From Ruminococcus sp. (GTDB taxonomy: Bacteria; Bacillota; Clostridia; Oscillospirales; Ruminococcaceae), in assembly GCA_017471405.1 (NCBI GenBank), contig JAFUTK010000062.1, forward strand, positions 1-64,000: DNA of 64,000 nt, read 5' to 3'. This document shows positions 28,289 through 36,070 of the stretch, in pieces. Position numbers and translations under genes: made by a program. Every line of letters starts with the position of its first letter. The stretch's first letter is position 1. The notes under the pieces were generated by a model. That model ran no database searches and was not told the DNA's origin. It saw only the letters and a list, made by a program, of their open reading frames with translations.

Positions 28289-28927
28289 ATGAAATATAAG
28301 CTCATTTCCGTTCTTCTTGCCCTGGCACTTACCGCCTGCGGCTCGGACGGCGACGGCAAATCCCGCCTTATACCCATCGGCTCCTATACCATGACCACCA
28401 CTACTCGACCCGGTGAAGAGGTGTCCTCCGATGAGTCCGGCGATACAGAAACAACTACCACAACAGAAGAGGAAAGCTCGGAGGATATCTCCGACAGCGA
28501 TTCGTCAGATGAAAGCAGTGAGGACGACAGCAGTGATGAGCAGGACGACAGCTCCTCTGAGTCTGATGACCACCGTTCTGAGGACGACAGCTCAGCGGTG
28601 ACAGTTACCACTGTCCCTACCCAGTCAGTTCCGGATGAATCCTCGCAAACCTCTGGCTCTACCACTACTATGCATCTTATTATCGGCGGCGATGAAAGCT
28701 CCAGCAGGAGCACAACAACTACTACGAGGATCTCCTATATAACAGTAAGAACTACTCCCACAACACCGACAGTAAGCTCTGTCCCCGATGAAAGCTCTGA
28801 GCCTGATCCCAGCAGCGAGCCTTCGTCTTATATTGACGACAGCTCTGAACCGATAGATGACAGCTCCGGTAATGATGATCATTCCTCTCCCGATGACAGC
28901 GGCGAGAGTGAGGGCTCCAATGAATGA
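28289..28927 (+). CDS. low-complexity Ser/Asp/Glu/Thr-rich lipoprotein
   Basis: The 212-aa protein opens with a clear lipoprotein signal (LLALALTACGS, lipid Cys17), and almost all the rest is low complexity: repeated SSDESSED, DDSS and TTTT blocks, Pro-rich toward the middle and few hydrophobic residues. One short non-repetitive island (MHLIIGGDESSS) lies near residue 128. No folded domain is visible; it may be an extended wall spacer or heavily O-glycosylated linker. It starts a five-gene unit with tight spacing. GAGGTG precedes ATG 28289. Confidence 0.7.
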   Translation: MKYKLISVLLALALTACGSDGDGKSRLIPIGSYTMTTTTRPGEEVSSDESGDTETTTTTEEESSEDISDSDSSDESSEDDSSDEQDDSSSESDDHRSEDDSSAVTVTTVPTQSVPDESSQTSGSTTTMHLIIGGDESSSRSTTTTTRISYITVRTTPTTPTVSSVPDESSEPDPSSEPSSYIDDSSEPIDDSSGNDDHSSPDDSGESEGSNE

Positions 28928-28949
28928 CCGCCCGTAAAGGAGGTACCCT

Positions 28950-29597
28950 ATGAAAAGATACCGCAGAATGTTGATAATGCTGGGGGTCATGCTGCTGCTG
29001 GGGGTTACACTTGCTGCCCTTGACGGCAGAATAAGCTCGCTGTATTTCTCTTTAGAGACCATTTCGGCAGTGCTTTTCACAGTTTCCTACTTCTTCGGCG
29101 CGGACGTTTCCGAGAACAAGACCGAGAATTTCTTTTCAGCTGTGGGTGCTGTCGGAGTGCCCGTTGCACTCTGGACGCTCATTCTCCGCAGCGGTGACTA
29201 CTTCGGCTATACCGGCGAGAAGATAACTATGGCAGCCTTCTTCTGCGGAGGCGTCATTTTCGCATTTTCTCTTCTTACCCGCCACCAGACCGGCCCCCTG
29301 CGGGCAGCCTTCGGACGCAATATGCTTCCCGCATTCTTCGGGGCAGCCGCCTTCGCAAGGCTCATACCCTATATCAAGGACGCTGGCTTTGTCCTGAACT
29401 TCAAGGATAAGCTCTGCTTTGACGGCGTGCTGCTGCTCATATTCGCTATAGGTGTGTTTATCGGCGCCAACCGCAAGCTGCTTGCCAAGGGCGAGGCCTA
29501 TGTGGCGCTGTTGGTATGGGTCGGAGTTTTTGCTGGGCTGCTCTTTGCCGGCTCACAGCTTGACAAGAGCCTGATGCCCATTCTCTTCACCGAATGA
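28950..29597 (+). CDS. polytopic membrane protein, unknown family
   Basis: The 215-aa protein has six to seven predicted transmembrane segments (around residues 8-24, 34-50, 64-80, 91-106, 122-140, 152-168, 180-200). I recognise no family motif. It is 22 bp after the lipoprotein gene, with AAGGAGG before the ATG, and its stop overlaps the next gene by four bases. Such coupling suggests the three unknown genes act together at the envelope, but this is inference. Confidence 0.65.
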   Translation: MKRYRRMLIMLGVMLLLGVTLAALDGRISSLYFSLETISAVLFTVSYFFGADVSENKTENFFSAVGAVGVPVALWTLILRSGDYFGYTGEKITMAAFFCGGVIFAFSLLTRHQTGPLRAAFGRNMLPAFFGAAAFARLIPYIKDAGFVLNFKDKLCFDGVLLLIFAIGVFIGANRKLLAKGEAYVALLVWVGVFAGLLFAGSQLDKSLMPILFTE

Positions 29598-30007
29598 AGC
29601 GCATAGAGATATTCGAGGAGGGCTTCTTCCTCACGTTTATAATTGACGGAGAGATATCCTTCCTGCTGACCGAGTCGCCATACAGCGACAGTATGCAGCC
29701 GGCACCTCTCCCGCCTGTTACCCTTGATCGTCCCGCAGCCTTTGAGCTTACGGACTATAAGGACACCGGCAACCAGACCGGCAGATACATAGAACTTACC
29801 CTTTCTAATGGCAAAGCGGGCATCACCGCCCTTTGTCGCTGGCAGTTCCATAAGGGCGAGCATATTATAGAAGCATCAGCGGAGGTCCTGAACAATTCAG
29901 ACAGTCCGCTGACTGTCTCATACGGAGAAGATGCAAAGACTATCCTCCCCGGTGAGAGCTGTAGATTTACAACATATATTCCGAATTCAAAAAAAAGGGG
30001 GGCGTGA
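29594..30007 (+). CDS. unknown beta-rich protein, 137 aa
   Basis: The protein has no signal peptide and no membrane helix. It has alternating hydrophobic residues through the whole length (EIFEEGFFLTFIIDGEISFLL, RYIELTLSNGKAG, HIIEASAEVLNNSDSPLTVSYG), typical of a beta-sandwich. The late part, with LNNSDSPLTVSYGEDAKTILPGESCRF, has the look of an immunoglobulin-like or carbohydrate-associated fold. No named family is assigned. The ATG overlaps the previous stop (ATGA) and the stop overlaps the cca GTG, so it is translationally coupled on both sides. Confidence 0.6.
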   Translation: MKRIEIFEEGFFLTFIIDGEISFLLTESPYSDSMQPAPLPPVTLDRPAAFELTDYKDTGNQTGRYIELTLSNGKAGITALCRWQFHKGEHIIEASAEVLNNSDSPLTVSYGEDAKTILPGESCRFTTYIPNSKKRGA

Positions 30008-31338
30008 CAGTGATACCCGTTCCGGACTATGCCGCAAAAGCAATAGAGCTGCTGGAGCAGGCAGGCTTTGAGGCCTACTGCGTCGGCGGGTGCGTCAGGG
30101 ACAGCCTTCTTGGCAAGGAGCCTGACGACTGGGATATCTGCACCTCCGCCAATCCGGAGGAGATGAAGCAGGTCTTTTCCGAGCTGCGCACCATCGAGAC
30201 CGGCATCAAGCATGGCACCCTCACCGTTATCATAGACCGCAACCCCATCGAGATAACCACCTTCCGCACCGAGGGCTCATATTCCGCTCACCGCCGTCCC
30301 TTAAGCGTGGACTTTATCCGCGATTTGGAGGGCGACCTCTCCCGCAGAGATTTCACCGTTAATTCTATGTGCTGCGATAAGAACGGCGCCGTAACCGATA
30401 TGTTCGGCGGCACCGAGGACTTAAAAAACGGCCTTATCCGCTGTGTCGGAGACCCATTAAAGCGCTTTGATGAGGATGCCCTGCGTATAATGCGCGCTCT
30501 GCGTTTCTCATCTGTGCTGGGATTTAAGATAGAAGAAAGCACCGCCGCCGCACTGCTTGAAAAGCGCCATCTGCTGGAATATATCTCCGGCGAGAGAATA
30601 TTCTCCGAGCTGAAAAAGCTGCTCTGCGGCAGAGACGTTACCCGGGTGCTTATGGACTATAAGGAGGTATTCGCCTCAATAATGCCCGAGATAGAGCCCT
30701 GCTTCGGCTTCGAGCAGCATAACGTACATCACTGCTACGATGTCTGGGAGCATATCGCTGTCAGTGTCGGCAATGTGCGCTCAGACCCGAGACTGCGCCT
30801 AGCTATGCTATTTCATGATATCGGCAAGCCTGCAATGGCCCGCTTTGACGAGGACGGCACCGGCCACTTTAAGGGACATCCCATAAAGTCCGCCGAGATG
30901 CTCACCGAGATACTTGACCGCTTCCGCAGCGATAACGCTACTATTTCATATGTCCGCGACCTTGTCATCGAGCACGACAACCGCATACCCGTAGCGAGGA
31001 AAAATGTCAAGCGCTTTATGGCAAAGCACGATTTTGACTTCTATATGGACTATCTTGAGGTGCGCCGCGCCGACACTATGGCGCAGTCGGATTATAAGCG
31101 CGATGAGAAAATGAACGAGCTCGACGAGCTGGCAATGCTGGGCGTGACTGTCAATAACGAGAACTGCTGCCTTAAGCTCACTGACCTGGCCGTAGACGGC
31201 AAGGACATGATATCTCTGGGAATGTCCGGCAGACAGATCGGAGCAATGCTCCAGCGCCTGCTGGACCTGGTGGTGGACGATAAGCTGGAAAACGACCGCC
31301 GGGTGCTCATTGATTATGCAAGAGAGCGTCTGAGATGA
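30004..31338 (+). CDS. cca: CCA tRNA nucleotidyltransferase / poly(A) polymerase family with HD domain
   Basis: It adds or repairs the CCA end of tRNAs. The 444-aa class II nucleotidyltransferase has the N-terminal head motif CVGGCVRDSLLGKEPDDWDICTSA with catalytic acidic residues in DDWDI, RRDFTVNSMC near residue 116, and RFDEDALRIMRALRFSSVLGF. An HD-type domain follows around residue 270 (MLFHDIGKPAMARFDEDGTGHFKGH). It starts at GTG 30004, overlapping the previous stop by four bases. Strict CCA-adding against A-adding specificity cannot be read here; the window tRNA encodes its own CCA, so repair is likely. Confidence 0.92.
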   Translation: MTVIPVPDYAAKAIELLEQAGFEAYCVGGCVRDSLLGKEPDDWDICTSANPEEMKQVFSELRTIETGIKHGTLTVIIDRNPIEITTFRTEGSYSAHRRPLSVDFIRDLEGDLSRRDFTVNSMCCDKNGAVTDMFGGTEDLKNGLIRCVGDPLKRFDEDALRIMRALRFSSVLGFKIEESTAAALLEKRHLLEYISGERIFSELKKLLCGRDVTRVLMDYKEVFASIMPEIEPCFGFEQHNVHHCYDVWEHIAVSVGNVRSDPRLRLAMLFHDIGKPAMARFDEDGTGHFKGHPIKSAEMLTEILDRFRSDNATISYVRDLVIEHDNRIPVARKNVKRFMAKHDFDFYMDYLEVRRADTMAQSDYKRDEKMNELDELAMLGVTVNNENCCLKLTDLAVDGKDMISLGMSGRQIGAMLQRLLDLVVDDKLENDRRVLIDYARERLR

Positions 31339-31823
31339 AAAAGCGCACAGTAATATTCTCGGTGCTGACAGTACTTTGGTGCGCAGTGATATTCCTTTTC
31401 TCCGCCCAGAACGCCGACGAATCCACCGACCTGAGCGACGGCTTTATCTATACCATCTGCGATGCCATAGTCCCTGAATTTGATGACTATACTGAGGCTG
31501 AGCGTCAGCAGCTTGTCTCCGACCTTGCCTTCGGTGTCCGCAAGACCGCTCATTTCACAGTCTATGCCGTACTGGGAGCGCTGGTCTTCCAAGCCTTCTG
31601 CCTGATACGAAAAAAGCCCCTCAGAAGCGTTTGCTCAGTTGGCTTTGCGTTTCTCTATGCCTGCTCTGATGAGTTCCACCAGACCTTTGTTGAGGGCCGC
31701 AGCGGACAGTTCACCGACGTCCTCATAGACACCTCAGGCGCATTGCTGGCAGTGCTCATATCTCTGCTGATCCTGCACTTTGCAGAGGGCAGGAGAAAAA
31801 AGAAAACAGAAGGTTTGACTTAG
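31335..31823 (+). CDS. VanZ-like family membrane protein
   Basis: The 162-aa protein has about four helices. The conserved VanZ segments are present: RKTAHFTVYAVLGALVF near residue 64 and SDEFHQTFVEGRSGQFTDVLIDTSGALLAV near 110. VanZ of Enterococcus gives low-level teicoplanin resistance, but most homologues in gut Clostridia have no proven role. It overlaps the cca stop by four bases and ends the operon; a long palindrome follows 18 bp later. Confidence 0.85.
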   Translation: MKKRTVIFSVLTVLWCAVIFLFSAQNADESTDLSDGFIYTICDAIVPEFDDYTEAERQQLVSDLAFGVRKTAHFTVYAVLGALVFQAFCLIRKKPLRSVCSVGFAFLYACSDEFHQTFVEGRSGQFTDVLIDTSGALLAVLISLLILHFAEGRRKKKTEGLT

Positions 31824-31841
31824 TGATCGCAGCCGTTTCCG

Positions 31842-31918
31842 GCGCAAAAGCATATCCCCCGCCGTCAGGCGGGGGATATGCTTTTGCGCTCTCCGCCGAG
31901 CCGCGTCAGCGGCTCGGC
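31842..31918. repeat. family-A palindromic repeat, two hairpins (perfect 22-bp stem)
   Basis: 31842-31863 is the exact reverse complement of 31868-31889 with a GTCA loop, a 22-bp perfect stem. A second perfect 10-bp hairpin with the same GTCA loop follows at 31895-31918 (GCCGAGCCGC). It lies at the end of the cca-vanZ operon and probably ends or protects that transcript. Confidence 0.85.
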
Positions 31919-31997
31919 AAAAGGCAAGGCCTCACAAGGTTTTTCCCTAATCTTTTCCTCCCTATCATAAAATCATCACAAAAGCCCTGTATCATAT

Positions 31998-32195
31998 AAA
32001 CAACAGGTTAGAGGGACACCTGGGCGGGGTACAGCGCAGCAGCGCGAGCGCCGCAAGGGTATTCTGATAGATATAGAGAATCAGACAGGTAAGCACCTAA
32101 GCTCCCGACCACATATTATTTTTCTCCATCCTAATATATACATCTTACAATGCACAGCACGGCTCCGCATAAAAGCGGGGCCGTTGTTGTTTGTA
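31998..32195 (+). ncRNA. candidate structured non-coding RNA, family unknown
   Basis: This 200-bp stretch has no coding frame, is GC-rich in its first half unlike the surrounding AT-rich spacer, and shows nested pairing: ACCTG (32018-32022) with CAGGT (32086-32090), TCTGAT (32063-32068) with ATCAGA (32080-32085), GCGC repeats in between, and TTAG/CTAA plus GGGA/TCCC pairings that would cross, as in a pseudoknot. It ends in a terminator-like hairpin (ACGGCTCCGC with GCGGGGCCGT at 32159-32184) followed by TGTTGTTTG. The downstream zip gene has its own promoter, so this looks like a separate RNA. The strand is inferred from the terminator. I could not match it to tmRNA, SRP RNA, T-box or common riboswitch cores. 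Confidence 0.5.
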
Positions 32196-32249
32196 TATTC
32201 CGCACTATCTGCCCCTTCGGAGCTTTTGTACTTTTTTGCTATTTCCCTA

Positions 32250-32278
32250 TTGCCTTTTAAACAGCAGTGTGATATAAT
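32250..32278 (+). promoter_or_regulatory. promoter of the ZIP transporter gene
   Basis: TTGCCT (32250-32255), 17-bp spacer, TATAAT (32273-32278). The palindrome at 32281-32298 begins two bases after the -10 box. Confidence 0.75.
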
Positions 32279-32280
32279 AT

Positions 32281-32298
32281 GGTTAGCAAAGGCTAACC
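32281..32298 (+). promoter_or_regulatory. DtxR/IdeR-type operator over the zip transcription start
   Basis: GGTTAGC-AAAG-GCTAACC is a perfect 7-bp inverted repeat. Its half-sites equal those of the DtxR/IdeR consensus (TTAGGTTAGSCTAACCTAA), though the spacing differs. It covers the expected start of transcription, so a bound metal-loaded repressor would block zip. A second overlapping inverted repeat GCAAAGGCT/AGCCTTTGC (32286-32318) could fold in the RNA. Confidence 0.6.
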
Positions 32299-32362
32299 TA
32301 GATATATAAGCCTTTGCATCTGCGCCGCTCCCCAGAGTGCGCAGAGGAAGGGAGAGATATAT

Positions 32363-33145
32363 ATGAATGAAATATTGCAGGGCGTAATGATACCCTTTGC
32401 AGGCACCTCACTGGGTGCCGCCTGCGTGTTTGCACTGAAAAACGAGTTAAAGACCTCCGTTCAGAGAGTGCTTACCGGATTTGCCGCCGGAGTGATGACC
32501 GCCGCCTCGGTTTGGAGCCTGCTAATCCCGGCGCTGGAGCAGTCGGAGCAGGAAATGGGACGCTTAGGCTTTATCCCCGCAGCGGTTGGTTTTCTTGTGG
32601 GAATATTCTTCCTGCTGCTGCTGGACGGCGTTATCCCCCATATGCATATGAACAGTGACAAGGCCGAGGGCGTACACGCCGACTTCACCAAGAACACTAT
32701 GCTCCTCCTCGCAGTCACCCTCCACAATATCCCTGAGGGAATGGCCGTAGGCGTAGTTTATGCCGGTATGAGGAACGGCTCCAGCGGCATCACCGCCGCC
32801 GCCGCAATGGCTCTGGCTGTGGGTATAGCTATTCAGAACTTCCCGGAGGGTGCCATAATCTCTATGCCTCTCAAAGCCGGAGGAATGAGCAAGCCCCGCT
32901 CCTTTGCAATGGGCGTACTCTCCGGAGCAGTTGAACCGGTGGGAGCACTTATCACCGTCGCCGCCGCAGGGCTGGTTGTCCCCATAATGCCCTATCTCCT
33001 GAGCTTTGCCGCCGGCGCAATGATATACGTCGTAGTTGAGGAGCTTATCCCGGAGATGTCCACCGGCGAGCATTCCAACATAGGAACTGTCTCCTTCGCT
33101 GTAGGCTTTGTGGCTATGATGATACTTGATGTCGCACTGGGATAA
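32363..33145 (+). CDS. ZIP family divalent metal transporter (ZupT-like)
   Basis: The 260-aa protein has eight predicted helices. It imports zinc and possibly iron or manganese. The core motifs are in place: HNIPEGMAVGVVYAG (helix 4, metal ligands His, Asn, Glu) and QNFPEGAIISMPL (helix 5), with a His-containing stretch PHMHMNSDKAEGVHADF in the preceding loop. The RBS is GGGAGAG before ATG 32363. The palindromic operator at its promoter suggests repression by a DtxR-family metal sensor, in line with import of iron or manganese as well as zinc. Confidence 0.9.
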   Translation: MNEILQGVMIPFAGTSLGAACVFALKNELKTSVQRVLTGFAAGVMTAASVWSLLIPALEQSEQEMGRLGFIPAAVGFLVGIFFLLLLDGVIPHMHMNSDKAEGVHADFTKNTMLLLAVTLHNIPEGMAVGVVYAGMRNGSSGITAAAAMALAVGIAIQNFPEGAIISMPLKAGGMSKPRSFAMGVLSGAVEPVGALITVAAAGLVVPIMPYLLSFAAGAMIYVVVEELIPEMSTGEHSNIGTVSFAVGFVAMMILDVALG

Positions 33146-33163
33146 AGAAAACGCAGTGCTTTA

Positions 33164-33310
33164 CACCTGCTCAAATTTAAAGCGCCCCTCTGGGGCGCTT
33201 TAATATTAATCGGCGCAAGGAAATGTTTGCGTAGCAAACTTTCGGCTAATTGCTTGCAATTAGCCTGGATACACTTCATTATTCACTATTCGTTATTCAT
33301 TATTCATTTA
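33164..33310. repeat. family-B modular intergenic repeat (copy 3, rearranged)
   Basis: It begins CACCTGCTCAAAT, then the AAAGCGCCCC-TCT-GGGGCGCTTT hairpin (33179-33202, with T-run potential), a GTTTGC/GCAAAC hairpin (33225-33239), a GGCTAATTGC/GCAATTAGCC hairpin (33244-33265), and ends in TTCATTATTCACTATTCGTTATTCATTATTCATTTA. The same modules occur as in the other copies but in part in other order. It lies between the convergent 3' ends of zip and the gene at 33365. Confidence 0.7.
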
Positions 33311-33364
33311 GAGGCGGCACGACCAATACAATAAAAGCAATAAATGCCTCCACGCCGCCGCGCA

Positions 33365-34096
33365 TCATTTTCCCTGCCTTGCCCGCATATCCTCCAGCAT
33401 CTCCCTGATATGCTCCGCCAGCGGACGCTCAGTGCGGAAGGGGTGGAAGAAGCGGTACCTCTTCCTCCGCTCTTGATATTTGGAGCGGATATGTGCCTTG
33501 AGCTCCTCATACCTCAGCTCTACATCGTTCTCCACAGCGTACTGCTTGAGCTTGGTTATCAGCTGTGCAGAGTGAACGAGGTCAACAGTGAACACCCCGA
33601 AGAATACTCCGATAAAGAACGAGAACGCCAGATTTTGCGACAGCCATTCCAGCCCTCTGATGACCCGCGGGTGTATCAGAAAATAGTACATCGCTCCCAG
33701 CACCGACCAGAAAAACGAGAACTTAGGGCAGATGAGCCCGCCTATGTTCCCCCATTCGTTGGTGTAGTCCCAGAGCCTTACCTTGAAGCCCTTTAAGGCT
33801 ATCAGCCCCGCTATGTATTCAATGACCGTCATCAGCAGAGCCATCGCCGCAAACAGCAGAGCCTTGTTGGCGATGTTGTTTGCGAAGGGGTCGTACTTTT
33901 CCAGCCTCGCTATTAGATACAGCGCACACAGCCCGCAGCCGTAAAGCGGCAGATAGGGTCCTGTGCAGAAGCCCGGGTTTATCCATTTTCTCTCGGGATT
34001 GTTATTTGAAAAGAAGCGCCTGTAGAAAAGCTCCAGCACCCAGCCCAGCATTGAGCCTGCCGAAAACAGCGCCGCCATAATAAGTAAAATGTTCAT
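33365..34096 (-). CDS. CmpB-type putative ABC-transporter membrane protein (PF06541-like)
   Basis: The 243-aa protein has four to five membrane helices and a charged C-terminal tail of about 65 residues. The family marks are the WVLELFYRRFF helix end, NPGFCTGPYLPLYGCG near residue 40, and LWDYTNEWGNIGGLICPKFSFFW near 108. Despite the family name no ABC ATPase partner lies here. Instead its start overlaps the stop of the sensor kinase gene by four bases, so it is the third gene of a response regulator, kinase, membrane protein unit and may be a target or modulator of that signal path. Confidence 0.78.
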   Translation of the reverse strand: MNILLIMAALFSAGSMLGWVLELFYRRFFSNNNPERKWINPGFCTGPYLPLYGCGLCALYLIARLEKYDPFANNIANKALLFAAMALLMTVIEYIAGLIALKGFKVRLWDYTNEWGNIGGLICPKFSFFWSVLGAMYYFLIHPRVIRGLEWLSQNLAFSFFIGVFFGVFTVDLVHSAQLITKLKQYAVENDVELRYEELKAHIRSKYQERRKRYRFFHPFRTERPLAEHIREMLEDMRARQGK

Positions 34097-35181
34097 TTGC
34101 TGCCTCTGTCCTGACTTTTGAAAAATACAGTAAATACCGTTCCCTTGCCCTTGGCGGACTCAACTCTGATAGTACCGCCGCAGAGCTCGATTATCCTCTT
34201 CACCAGCGGCAGCCCCAGCCCGTTGCCCTCGGAGGAATGTGCCGAGTCCCCCTGATAGAACCGGTCGAAGATGTGGTGGAGCGTGTCCTCGTCCATACCT
34301 TCGCCCCTGTCCTCAACGGTTATGCGTATGCGCTGGTCTGTGCTTACCGCCCGGATATATACGGGCGAGCTTTCCTCGCTGAACTTTATTGCATTGCCAA
34401 TGATATTGAGCCACGCCTGAGAGAGCAGCTCCTGATTGCTGAAAAGCTCGATAGGCTCCAGCTCGATGACCAGCTCTATGTTCTTTTTGCTCCACTGCTT
34501 TTCCAGCAGCAGTATGCAGCTTCGTATCTGCTCGTCCAGACGGAACTCGCTCCTGTCAGAGAGGTATTGCTGGTTTTCCAGCTTGTTGAGCAGCAGAATG
34601 TTTGAGGATAGCTTTGTCAGCCGCTTTGACTCGCTGATGATTATGTCGATGTATTCCCGCCGCTTGTCCTCCGGAAGGTCGTCCTTTTTGAGACGTCTCG
34701 CAAATCCCTCGATAGAGACTATCGGCGTCTTGAATTCGTGGGAGAAGCTGTTGATGAAGTCGGAGCGGAATATCTCTGTGCCGTTGAGCTCCTTTGTCAT
34801 ATGGTTGAAGCTCTCAATGACCTCCGCAAAAAGCTCCGGCGCGTTCTCACTGCCCACCTGAACATCGAAGTTGCCCTTTTCCACCTCGCTGATAGCGTCC
34901 TTGAATTCGTCCAGAGGGGAGAGTATCTTCTTGGATACAAAGTAGGAGATTATCATTCCTATCACAGCACTGGAGAAAATGAACAGCAGCGTGAAGATGA
35001 TGGGACCCTCAAAGTGGGTAGGGAAGTACCCCAGCGCCCTGATGAGCGTTACCGCCCCGAAGGTGATGATGCCCGCCGCCAGTATTATCAGGAATACATA
35101 AACGGTTATCGTCCTCACCACAGAGCCGCCCCGCTCGAAAATTCGCTCCCACAGGCTGCGCTTTCTGCGCTTGCCGCTCAT
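34093..35181 (-). CDS. membrane sensor histidine kinase
   Basis: The 362-aa protein has two membrane helices (about 22-48 and 60-82) with a very short outside loop, so the signal is probably sensed in or near the membrane, as in cell-envelope stress kinases. A HAMP linker covers about 82-135, the HisKA helix has phospho-acceptor His148 in FSHEFKTP, and the ATPase domain has N-box NIIGNAIKFS, then DRGEGMDED and GNGLGLPLVKRI. The start overlaps the response regulator stop (ATGA). The signal is unknown. Confidence 0.93.
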   Translation of the reverse strand: MSGKRRKRSLWERIFERGGSVVRTITVYVFLIILAAGIITFGAVTLIRALGYFPTHFEGPIIFTLLFIFSSAVIGMIISYFVSKKILSPLDEFKDAISEVEKGNFDVQVGSENAPELFAEVIESFNHMTKELNGTEIFRSDFINSFSHEFKTPIVSIEGFARRLKKDDLPEDKRREYIDIIISESKRLTKLSSNILLLNKLENQQYLSDRSEFRLDEQIRSCILLLEKQWSKKNIELVIELEPIELFSNQELLSQAWLNIIGNAIKFSEESSPVYIRAVSTDQRIRITVEDRGEGMDEDTLHHIFDRFYQGDSAHSSEGNGLGLPLVKRIIELCGGTIRVESAKGKGTVFTVFFKSQDRGSK

Positions 35182-35852
35182 TGTTTCTTCACTCCCTTGT
35201 AGCCCAGTCCCCGGACGGTGATTATCTCAAAGTCACCGTTGTCCCTGAACCTGTCCCGCAGGCGGTTGACGTGAACGTCCACCGTCCTCTCGTCCGACTC
35301 GGAGGAGAGGTCCCAGATCTCGTCGATGAGCTGGCGGCGGGTGAATATCTTGTCCGGATAAGAGAGCAGCTTGTATATCAGCATAAATTCCTTGGGGGGC
35401 AGCTCGCTTGTCCCCGAGGGCTCGGTAACGGTCAGTCTGTCGTAATCCAGCACTGTCTGCCCGATGACTATCCTGTGCTCGTTCATTATCTGTGAGCGCC
35501 GCAGCAGGGCGGCGATGCGCAGCAGCATCTCCTCCTCGTCCACCGGCTTGACCATATAATCGTCGGTGCCCTCGATGAAGCCCTTTTTCTTGTCCTGAAT
35601 GGCCTCCTTGGCAGTCACCATTATTATAGGCACACTGCTGCCGGACTGCCGCAGCTGTCTCGTCAGCTCATAGCCGTCCATACGGGGCATCATAATGTCT
35701 GCGATGATAAGGTCAGCGTGCTTGGAGTCAAGCACCTCCAGCGCTTCAACACCGTCCTTGGCGGTAAGAACGGTGTAGCCGTTCTCCTCCAGCACATCAG
35801 CCGTAAGCCTGCGGGTATTCAGGTCGTCCTCCACCACAAGGATGCTGAACAT
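35178..35852 (-). CDS. OmpR/PhoB-family response regulator
   Basis: The 224-aa protein has a receiver domain with Asp9, Asp10, phosphorylation site Asp52 in IIADIMMPRMDG, Thr80 and Lys82, and a C-terminal winged helix with LPPKEFMLIYKLLSYPDKIFTRRQLIDEIW and TVDVHVNRLRDRF. The frame opens seven codons earlier, but ATG 35852 has GGAGGAGG upstream. It is first in the unit with the overlapping kinase gene. Confidence 0.94.
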   Translation of the reverse strand: MFSILVVEDDLNTRRLTADVLEENGYTVLTAKDGVEALEVLDSKHADLIIADIMMPRMDGYELTRQLRQSGSSVPIIMVTAKEAIQDKKKGFIEGTDDYMVKPVDEEEMLLRIAALLRRSQIMNEHRIVIGQTVLDYDRLTVTEPSGTSELPPKEFMLIYKLLSYPDKIFTRRQLIDEIWDLSSESDERTVDVHVNRLRDRFRDNGDFEIITVRGLGYKGVKKQ

Positions 35853-35939
35853 AGCCCTCCTCCTTTCAGTCATAATTCATTACCCCGGAAGTATATCACA
35901 TAATTATGAACTGCGTATAAACACAAGCCCCTACAGAAA

Positions 35940-35979
35940 GAAAAGCATACCCCTTCCGAAAGGAAAGGCTATGCTTTTC
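35940..35979. repeat. family-A-like palindrome (short copy)
   Basis: GAAAAGCATA pairs with TATGCTTTTC, with an inner TTCC/GGAA stem and GAAA loop. The outer sequence AAAAGCATA is the same as in the perfect palindrome at 31842. It follows the 3' end of the M23 peptidase gene (minus strand) and may terminate it. Confidence 0.6.
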
Positions 35980-36070
35980 AGGTTACGGGCTTCTTCTGCC
36001 CTGTTATAGAGGAAATATTATGAGTGAGGGGCCGCAAAAGGTCACAAAGCACCCCCTCATCGGTAAAGGC

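Noticed and set aside
28384..28713. Minus-strand Ser/Val-rich frame opposite the low-complexity lipoprotein
   Set aside because: It is the mirror of Asp/Glu/Ser codons; the plus strand has a lipobox and RBS.
31998..32195. Reading the candidate RNA as a T-box, TPP, cobalamin, glycine, M-box, Mn or c-di-GMP riboswitch
   Set aside because: Their core consensus segments are not found, and the downstream gene has its own promoter after the terminator-like hairpin.
33365..34096. Real ABC transporter permease role for the CmpB-like protein
   Set aside because: The family name is historical; there is no ATPase nearby and the gene is coupled to a two-component system, so only membrane protein is claimed.
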